DNA of 6,844 nt. Origin: Methanobacterium sp. (GTDB lineage Archaea > Methanobacteriota > Methanobacteria > Methanobacteriales > Methanobacteriaceae). Positions 1 through 4,447 of the stretch are shown here, one piece after another (position 1 is the stretch's first letter; each line of letters opens with the position of its first letter). A program made the translations under genes and the position numbers. The notes beneath the pieces are model-generated. The model was not told the DNA's origin and did not search any database. It was given only the letters and a program-made list of their open reading frames with translations. The stretch is from assembly GCA_019084405.1 (NCBI GenBank), contig JAHRFX010000019.1, positions 1 through 6,844 of the forward strand. The letters are read 5' to 3'.

Positions 1-2
1 CA

Positions 3-128
3 ATAAACAATTATAGTAACGCAGAAGAACTAAAAAAAGCTTTTGAAGAACTATTTAAAGAAATAATAGGGGAAACATCATTTTATGAAAACTGGATCTC
101 AAAATTCATTAACAGTGAAAAAAATTAA
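3..128 (+). CDS. 3' end of an unidentified upstream gene (partial)
   Basis: This frame is open from the first bases of the window to a TAA at 126-128, giving about 41 residues of a C-terminus. The peptide is charged and probably alpha-helical, with the segment EELKKAFEELFKEIIGE followed by FYENWISKFINSEKN. It has no Cys ligands, membrane segment or motif that I can name. The start lies outside the window. It ends 54 bases before the first ATG of fdhA on the same strand. An fdhA promoter candidate in that gap suggests separate transcription, but an operon cannot be excluded. Composition and the clean stop make a real gene end likely. The function is unknown. Confidence 0.5.
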   Translation: MNNYSNAEELKKAFEELFKEIIGETSFYENWISKFINSEKN

Positions 129-165
129 GTAATCAACTATAGGTAAAGGGGTTATTCATCATATC

Positions 166-176
166 TGTATAAAAAA
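166..176 (+). promoter_or_regulatory. Candidate archaeal TATA element upstream of fdhA
   Basis: TATAAAAA at 168-175 resembles an archaeal TATA box. Archaeal transcription usually begins about 25 bases downstream, here near 195-200. That falls after the ATG at 183 and just before the ATG at 204, so this promoter would favour the second start with an almost leaderless message. No convincing Shine-Dalgarno sequence precedes either ATG. In AT-rich DNA a chance match is possible. Confidence 0.35.
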
Positions 177-182
177 ATTCTT

Positions 183-1022
183 ATGATCAACATAAAAGAA
201 AACATGGTTACCATAAAAATCGATGGTGAACCCGTTAAAGCTAAAAAAGGGGCTACAGTACTTGAAATTGCCATTAAAAACGATGTTTACATTCCTAATC
301 TTTGTCACAGCTCTCAGTTAGATCCATGGGGGGCTTGCAGACTTTGCATGGTGGAAAACCAGGAAGGTCGGCTGATAACTTCCTGTGAAGCCAGAGTAGA
401 AGATGGAATGGAAATTGTAACAGAATCTGATGAAATAAACCGGGGCAGAATCTTGGTAGCTCAGTTGTTAATTGCCAACCACGAAATGGACTGCCTTACC
501 TGCGCCCAGGATGACCATTGCCAGCTTCAAGAAGTCACTTCTTATCTGGGAATACAAAAAGAACATTTGAATAATTTGAGGCGCAAGGTTGTTGAAATTC
601 CTGTTGATGTTTCTAATCCCTTTTTCGTAAGAGACCTCAAAAAATGCGTCCTTTGTGGAATATGCGTCCGGGTATGTAACGAAGTTTTAGGTGTTAATGC
701 GGTGGGCTTTGGCTTCAGGGGCTACGAGACCAAAATCACCACCTTCCAGGACAAGCCCCTTCTTGAATCTAACTGTGTTTCCTGTGGTGAGTGTGTAGTG
801 GCCTGTCCTGTGGGAGCACTGGTACCAAAAGAAACTCTCAGCCCATCTCGAGAGGTTAAAACGGTCTGTTCTTACTGCGGAGTGGGCTGTAACATCTTCT
901 TGGGACTGCGCGATGAAAAAATAGTCCAGGTTAGAGGAGATCCAGAGAGCGCAGTTAACGAGGGCAATCTGTGTGTAAGGGCGGTTACGCTCACGGATTC
1001 GTTAATCATCCGGAACGCTTAA
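183..1022 (+). CDS. fdhA: fdhA fragment 1: Fe-S electron-transfer N-terminus
   Basis: This frame encodes the NuoG-like extension and the first part of the catalytic subunit. Visible ligands, numbered from the ATG at 183, are as follows. A 2Fe-2S site uses C41, C52, C55 and C68. A His-Cys3 site uses H100, C104, C107 and C113. Two ferredoxin 4Fe-4S sites use C155/C158/C161/C165 and C198/C201/C204/C208. The 4Fe-4S lead-in of the Mo domain uses C229, C232, C236 and C264. Family homology stops at residue 265-266 (CVR), and the last dozen or so residues to the TAA at 1020-1022 are out-of-frame. The homologous reading resumes as YAHGFVNHPERLKSPLIK in the next frame from 986. M8 (position 204) starts the ferredoxin domain more naturally than M1, and the TATA position agrees, so 204 may be the true start. 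Confidence 0.8.
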   Translation: MINIKENMVTIKIDGEPVKAKKGATVLEIAIKNDVYIPNLCHSSQLDPWGACRLCMVENQEGRLITSCEARVEDGMEIVTESDEINRGRILVAQLLIANHEMDCLTCAQDDHCQLQEVTSYLGIQKEHLNNLRRKVVEIPVDVSNPFFVRDLKKCVLCGICVRVCNEVLGVNAVGFGFRGYETKITTFQDKPLLESNCVSCGECVVACPVGALVPKETLSPSREVKTVCSYCGVGCNIFLGLRDEKIVQVRGDPESAVNEGNLCVRAVTLTDSLIIRNA

Positions 1023-1041
1023 AATCACCCCTTATTAAGTT

Positions 1042-2106
1042 GATGGAAAGTTCAAAGAAGTTAGTTGGGATGAAGCCCTGGACTTTGGCTTCGAAAAATT
1101 ATCAAAATATAATGGAGATTCCTTTGCTGCTCTGAGTTCGGCTAAGTGTACCAACGAAGAAAATTACCTCTTACAAAAGTTTACCCGGACCGTAATGGGA
1201 ACCAACAACATCGACCACTGCGCTCGATTGTGTCACGCTCCCTCGGTCGCTGGACTATCGCAGACCCTGGGCGGCGGGGCCATGACCAATTCCATCGGGG
1301 AAATATCAGATTCTGAATGCATTCTGGCCATCGACACCAACACTACGGAAAACCACCCGGTTATAGGACTCCGAGTGATTGAAGCTGTTAAAAAGGGAGC
1401 TAAACTTATTGTAGCCAACCCTAAAGATATTGATCTGGTTAAACACACCCATATATTCTTGCAACATAAGCCGGGGACCGATGTGGCCCTCTTAATGGGG
1501 TTAATGCGAGTGATTGTAGATGAAAAACTTCTGGACCATGATTTCATTAATAACCGGTGTGAAAACTTCTCTGAGTTTGAAAAATCTTTAGAAAAGTTCG
1601 ATCTTCCTCGAGTAGTGGAAATTACCGGAGTTCCAGAAGATAAAATCGTAGAAGCCGCTAGATTATACGCACAACCCTCCCCATCCTCCATATTTTATTA
1701 TATGGGTATCACACAACACGCCCATGGTACTGACAACGTAATGGCAGTGAGCAATCTGGCTCTACTAACAGAAAATATTGGTAAAAAGTCTTCGGGGGTT
1801 AATCCTCTTCGAGGACAGAACAACGTCCAGGGGTCCTGCGATATGGGAGCTCTACCCAACGTTTTTCCGGGTTATCAGTCTGTTACTGACCAAAACATTT
1901 CTGAAAAATTTGAAAAACCTTGGAATTCACATTTAACACTTAAAAGTGGCTTAATGCTTCCTGAAATATTGGAATCTGCCTTAAATGGGGAAATTAAGGC
2001 CATGTACATCATGGGTGAAAACCCACTTCTAAGCGTTCTGGACTTAGCCCAAGTAGAGAAATCACTGGAAAAACTGGATTTTCTAGGGTTCAAGACATGT
2101 TCCTAA
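1042..2106 (+). CDS. fdhA: fdhA fragment 2: catalytic core
   Basis: Family-like sequence in this frame begins at 1042 with DGKFKEVSWDEALDFGFEKL, just after the second frame break. The first in-frame ATG is at 1195. The segment DHCARLCHAPSVAGL carries the formate dehydrogenase active site. The Cys codon TGT at 1231-1233 stands where many relatives have selenocysteine, and the following His is the conserved partner. Its position in the repaired protein is about residue 351. Further family signatures are GGGAMTNSI, NPLRGQNNVQGSCDMGALP and MGENPLLS, which line the cofactor site. The frame ends at TAA 2104-2106 after an out-of-frame tail (GFKTCS). The expected continuation, VQDMFLTETAKLA, is in the next frame. 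Confidence 0.8.
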   Translation, partial: DGKFKEVSWDEALDFGFEKLSKYNGDSFAALSSAKCTNEENYLLQKFTRTVMGTNNIDHCARLCHAPSVAGLSQTLGGGAMTNSIGEISDSECILAIDTNTTENHPVIGLRVIEAVKKGAKLIVANPKDIDLVKHTHIFLQHKPGTDVALLMGLMRVIVDEKLLDHDFINNRCENFSEFEKSLEKFDLPRVVEITGVPEDKIVEAARLYAQPSPSSIFYYMGITQHAHGTDNVMAVSNLALLTENIGKKSSGVNPLRGQNNVQGSCDMGALPNVFPGYQSVTDQNISEKFEKPWNSHLTLKSGLMLPEILESALNGEIKAMYIMGENPLLSVLDLAQVEKSLEKLDFLGFKTCS

Positions 2107-2873
2107 CCGAAACAGCTAAACTGGCGAATTTGGTGTTACCGGCCTGCAGTTTCGCTGAAAAAGAAGGCACTTTCACCAACACGGAACGGCGTGTCCAGCT
2201 CATTCGCCAGGCACTGAATCCTCGTGCCGAATCAAAGTCGGACTGGTGGATTATCAGTCAAATTGCTAAAAAATTAGGTGCAGATGGGTTTGACTATGCT
2301 AACCCTTCTGAAATTTTTGATGAAATGGCTTCGCTTACTCCTATATATCAGGGCCTATCTTATTCTCGCCTGGAAGAAGGTGGAATTAACTGGCCCTGTC
2401 GAGATGCGCAAGATTCAGGCACTCTTATCCTTCATAGGGATGTATTTTCTACGCATAATGGAAAAGCACAATTTCGGCCTTTGGAATACGTTCCTCCGGC
2501 TGAACTTCCAGATAAAGAGTATCCTTTACTTCTCACCACGGGCCGCTGCCTGTATCAATACCACACCCGCACCATGACCGGATTAGTGGACGGTCTTAAC
2601 ATTCTGTATGGTCAAGAGTTAATGGAAATAAATCACAAAGATGCGCGGGATCTGGAAATTGAGGACGGTAGTTTGGTTCGGGTTATTTCTCGTAGGGGAG
2701 AGGTTGAAACCAGGGTAAAAATCAGTCCTTCCGTCCCCGGGGGTATGGTGTCCATGACTTTCCACTTCCAGAAAACCCCGGTAAACCTACTTACCAACCC
2801 GCTTTGTGACCCGGTTTCTAAGACACCGGAACTGAAGGTTTGTGCGGTGAGGGTGGAACCTATTAAACCATAG
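2097..2873 (+). CDS. fdhA: fdhA fragment 3: C-terminal molybdopterin-binding part
   Basis: The ATG at 2097 is an internal Met of the repaired protein, not an initiation site, and overlaps the end of fragment 2 by ten bases. The start reads MFLTETAKLANLVLPA, then FAEKEGTFTNTERRVQ, both typical of formate dehydrogenase alpha subunits. About residues 140-250 form the molydopterin dinucleotide-binding domain, with LLLTTGRCLYQYHTRTMTG and a DLEIEDGSLVRV beta segment. The protein ends KVCAVRVEPIKP at TAG 2871-2873. The last eight codons and the stop lie inside the first copy of a 29-base repeat that recurs twice downstream. No fdhB or other partner follows. Confidence 0.8.
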   Translation: MFLTETAKLANLVLPACSFAEKEGTFTNTERRVQLIRQALNPRAESKSDWWIISQIAKKLGADGFDYANPSEIFDEMASLTPIYQGLSYSRLEEGGINWPCRDAQDSGTLILHRDVFSTHNGKAQFRPLEYVPPAELPDKEYPLLLTTGRCLYQYHTRTMTGLVDGLNILYGQELMEINHKDARDLEIEDGSLVRVISRRGEVETRVKISPSVPGGMVSMTFHFQKTPVNLLTNPLCDPVSKTPELKVCAVRVEPIKP

Positions 2874-3008
2874 ACGGTGTTTCTTTGTTTTTGTGGGTGT
2901 TTTTGTTTTTAGGTGAGGGTGGAACCTATTAAACCATAGACTTAATTTTAATTAAACACTGATTCATTTCACGAACCAAGTGAGGGTGGAACCTATTAAA
3001 CCATAGAC
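2847..3008 (+). repeat. Three exact 29-base direct repeats with 37 and 38 base spacers; unit 1 is the fdhA 3' end
   Basis: Copies lie at 2847-2875, 2913-2941 and 2980-3008 and are identical over 29 bases, beginning GTGAGGGTGGAACC and ending AAACCATAGAC. The intervening sequences (2876-2912 and 2942-2979) are unlike each other. Unit 1 encodes VRVEPIKP plus the TAG stop of fdhA. Units 2 and 3 are non-coding copies. Each unit contains a weak 4-bp palindrome, CTAT-TAAACC-ATAG. Unit length, spacer length and regularity match a CRISPR array. However, there are no cas genes, the first spacer is T/G-rich low-complexity sequence, and unit 1 is ordinary coding sequence. Alternatives are repeated insertion at a 3'-end attachment site, local duplication, or misassembly. 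Confidence 0.9.
2876..2912 (+). terminator. T-rich tract after fdhA, candidate terminator
   Basis: Immediately after the fdhA stop the plus strand carries several T-runs (TTTCTTTGTTTTTG, then GTTTTTGTTTTTAG). Archaeal RNA polymerase commonly terminates at such oligo-T stretches without needing a hairpin. The tract also fills the first spacer between the 29-base repeats, which makes it less likely to be a captured CRISPR spacer. Confidence 0.45.
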
Positions 3009-3064
3009 TGCAAAAAATCAAATCATCATTTTGTAACTTAAAATAAATTATTAGTTTTAAATGC

Positions 3065-3082
3065 CGACATGTTTATATATAC
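3065..3082 (+). promoter_or_regulatory. TATA element within the left copy of an outer inverted repeat
   Basis: TTTATATATA at 3072-3081 is a strong archaeal TATA box on the plus strand and would start a transcript near 3105. It lies about 54 bases before the small ORF at 3135. The 18-base segment CGACATGTTTATATATAC matches the reverse complement of 4391-4408 at 16 of 18 positions, so it is also the left half of an inverted pair around the insertion sequence. The AT-rich stretch 3009-3064 before it shows no gene. Confidence 0.5.
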
Positions 3083-3134
3083 ATTTCGTGGAGTTCGATT
3101 TAAAAATAAATCATGGTAGAATCAATTTATCAGC

Positions 3135-3395
3135 ATGGCGATAAACCATTCTTATATCAAACCCTATAGTTCTGCGTTTAATGAGGAGCGTGTACCCAAA
3201 TATATCCATAAAAAGGCCTATTTTATTAAATATCAGGATATGGAACTGGAGAAGGCGCGTTTTAAGGCGGGGGATAAACGTTTGAAAGGTCTTAAAGATG
3301 ACAATTATTGTAATGTGCATATATTTTTTTTGCTTAATTTAGGTAAGTTTTTAATCCAGTTTTTAGCAAATGAGAGTGATCTTATGAGTTTATAG
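3135..3395 (+). CDS. Small ORF of unknown function, 3' part overlapped by the insertion sequence
   Basis: This is an 86-codon frame from ATG 3135 to TAG 3393-3395. Only about the first 57-60 codons lie outside the IS630 element; the rest is antisense to the transposase remnant and is probably not native. The native part is basic and hydrophilic, with segments HKKAYFIKYQDMELEKARFK and AGDKRLKGLKDDN, and has ordinary-looking codon use. It matches no family I recognise. A TATA element lies at 3072-3081 but there is no clear ribosome binding site. Removing the IS with a TA duplication would join codon DNY to a short in-frame tail ending at the TAA at 4396-4398, giving a protein of roughly 62-65 residues. 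That reconstruction is inference. It could also be a chance ORF. Confidence 0.3.
   Translation: MAINHSYIKPYSSAFNEERVPKYIHKKAYFIKYQDMELEKARFKAGDKRLKGLKDDNYCNVHIFFLLNLGKFLIQFLANESDLMSL
3315..3331 (+). repeat. Left terminal inverted repeat of the IS630 element
   Basis: GTGCATATATTTTTTTT pairs with the right end at 14 of 17 positions. It starts just beyond the probable transposase stop (complement of TTA at 3334-3336), as expected for the downstream end of an IS630 element. Confidence 0.6.
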
Positions 3396-4332
3396 GATGA
3401 TTTCAGGATATTATTTTCTAATTCTTCTATTTGGAGTGGTAAAATGTTTGATATAATCTTTTAACATTTTTCCACACGAATTTTATAGGATTGAGGTCAG
3501 GAGATAATATGGTGGCAGATGTAAAAGGAGAATAATTTAGTTCTTCTGCTTTTTCTTTCACTAGTAGGGCATGATGAGTCAGAAATTATCTAAAATTCTT
3601 ACTGCACGTCCTAAAGGGTCATATTCTTTTATTTTATCTATGAACGAGGCAAAATTCTATTTTTTATTGTTTTCCGGAAATTCAACCACATCATGTCCAT
3701 TTATGCTGTAAAGGCCTGTTAATTTAGTTTAAGATAATTGATACCTTTTTAACTGGTTTTATGAATGCACATAAAGGTGAAGAATTAGAATTGGCGTCAA
3801 CGGCTATTTTATCCAGAAATCCCATAATATCATTTTCTTCAACCTCGTAGTCTAATGTTTTTTTAAAATCTCTTCTGCATTTTTCGGTTTTTTGTAATAT
3901 TTCTGCATTGGTTTGGCGTATTTCATCATGAAAGACTTGATAATTCTTCTTATTTGCCAGGAAGAATATTCCACTCCTAATTCTTTTTTCACCAGATCCT
4001 GAATTTCTCGTGTTTTCCAGGTATCTTTCTCTTTTAACATGGCTTCTAATTCCTTTTTATTCTCATCAGAAAGCCAGGCACGTCTTCCACTCTTAGGTTT
4101 AGATTGCAAACCATCATAACTATCTTTATTTCAGGTCTTTAAGCCAATTATAACCTGTGGCCTTGGTGACACCTACCAGATTAGTGGAATTTTCCACACT
4201 TTCGTCCTGATACCAGTTTTTAATGAATAAAAGCTTTTTAAGAACCTTTAAATTCTGCTTCAAGCCACGAATTTTCTGATCCAACTCCTCAACCGACAAA
4301 TGCCGCTTCATATAAAACTTTTTCCAGGTCAT
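3334..4332 (-). pseudogene. IS630-family transposase, multiply frameshifted, catalytic Glu lost
   Basis: Reading the minus strand from ATG at 4332 (or 4311, MKRHLSVEELD), the N-terminus has a helix-turn-helix around VGVTKATGYNWLKDL. A second winged-helix part follows at 4109-3852, with SGRRAWLSDENKKELE, WKTREIQDLVKKELGVEYS and KNAEEILK. The DDE domain follows in pieces: IMGFLDKIAVDAN (first Asp kept), GLYSINGHDVVEFPENN, RILDNF (second Asp kept), LPPY (3508-3519) and SPDLNPIKFVWK (3469-3504). Family members have NPIE where this has NPIK, so the third catalytic residue is replaced by Lys at 3481-3483. Frame breaks lie near 4128, 3860, 3728, 3580, 3506, 3432 and 3345, with an in-frame stop at 3657-3659. 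The original length would be about 333 residues, normal for IS630. It is a dead gene. Confidence 0.8.
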
Positions 4333-4356
4333 GTGCTAACAATGTACTAATGATAC

Positions 4357-4373
4357 CATAAAAATATTTGCAC
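4357..4373 (+). repeat. Right terminal inverted repeat of the IS630 element
   Basis: The reverse complement reads GTGCAAATATTTTTATG and matches the left end at 14 of 17 positions. It lies about 25 bases upstream of the transposase ATG at 4332. Confidence 0.6.
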
Positions 4374-4390
4374 TAACTATAAGCCGATAA

Positions 4391-4408
4391 GTATATAACA
4401 ACATGTCG
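4391..4408 (+). promoter_or_regulatory. TATA element of the FmdE-like gene, within the right outer inverted repeat
   Basis: TATATAA at 4392-4398 is a plausible archaeal TATA box on the plus strand, placing a transcript start near 4420-4424, a short leader before the ribosome binding site. The 18 bases here are the inverted partner of 3065-3082 (16 of 18). Read on the minus strand, the same AT core could also drive the transposase, whose ATG is about 59 bases away, so the site may be bidirectional. Confidence 0.5.
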
Positions 4409-4434
4409 TTAAAGAATATATTATCACATATAAA

Positions 4435-4442
4435 AGGAGGTG
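4435..4442 (+). promoter_or_regulatory. Strong ribosome binding site deciding a GTG start
   Basis: AGGAGGTG is complementary to the 3' end of archaeal 16S rRNA. It lies five bases before GTG at 4448. The overlapping ATG at 4446 runs straight into TGA and cannot be used, so GTG is the start. Confidence 0.85.
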
Positions 4443-4447
4443 AAAAT

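Larger units (their letters stand above)
183..2873 (+). pseudogene. fdhA: Formate dehydrogenase alpha subunit, NuoG-like N-terminus, broken by three frameshifts
   Basis: Three consecutive same-strand frames spell one molybdopterin oxidoreductase in correct domain order. These are a 2Fe-2S ferredoxin domain, a His-Cys3 cluster site, two 4Fe-4S sites, the Fe4S4 lead-in of the catalytic domain, the catalytic core with RLCHAPS, and the C-terminal molybdopterin-binding domain. The frames are joined by restoring one base at each of three places: near 981-985, at 1040 (AAG-TT-GAT, where AAG-GTT-GAT is expected) and near 2086-2089 (CTA-GG-GTT). With these repairs the protein is about 897 residues, the size of N-terminally extended formate dehydrogenases. 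The enzyme interconverts formate and CO2 at a Mo or W bis-pterin cofactor and passes electrons through Fe-S clusters to a partner. No partner gene is in the window. There are no premature stops within the restored frame and all visible cluster ligands are kept, so this is either a very recent pseudogene or base-call errors in a functional gene. Confidence 0.85.
3315..4373 (-). mobile_element. Decayed IS630-family insertion sequence
   Basis: The element is about 1.06 kb and carries a broken minus-strand transposase reading almost end to end. The core terminal inverted repeats are 3315-3331 and 4357-4373, matching at 14 of 17 positions (GTGCATATATTTTTTTT against GTGCAAATATTTTTATG). Similarity extends loosely outward to about 3306 and 4381. 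TA dinucleotides occur at both outer edges, as expected for IS630 targets, but several choices are possible, so exact ends are uncertain. The element lies between the small ORF at 3135 and the promoter of the FmdE-like gene. With its transposase ruined it cannot move by itself. Confidence 0.7.

Noticed and set aside
978..1044. Programmed ribosomal frameshifting in fdhA
   Set aside because: Three separate sites all lack one base, with no slippery heptamer or stimulatory structure that I can see. Error or decay is simpler.
1231..1233. Selenocysteine at the formate dehydrogenase active site
   Set aside because: The codon is TGT (Cys), not TGA, so no recoding is needed.
1233..1691. 152-codon minus-strand ORF
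   Set aside because: It is antisense to well-conserved fdhA sequence, and its translation shows no domain.
1875..2093. 72-codon minus-strand ORF
   Set aside because: Antisense shadow of the fdhA catalytic core.
2278..2577. 99-codon plus-strand ORF in another frame
   Set aside because: It overlaps conserved fdhA C-terminal coding sequence and its peptide has no recognisable features.
2847..3008. Calling the 29-base repeats a genuine CRISPR array
   Set aside because: Only three units, no cas genes, unit 1 is coding sequence with a stop codon, and spacer 1 is low-complexity T/G sequence like a terminator.
3111..3320. 69-codon minus-strand ORF
   Set aside because: It is partly the out-of-frame continuation past the transposase end and antisense to the small ORF at 3135. 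It has no start signals.
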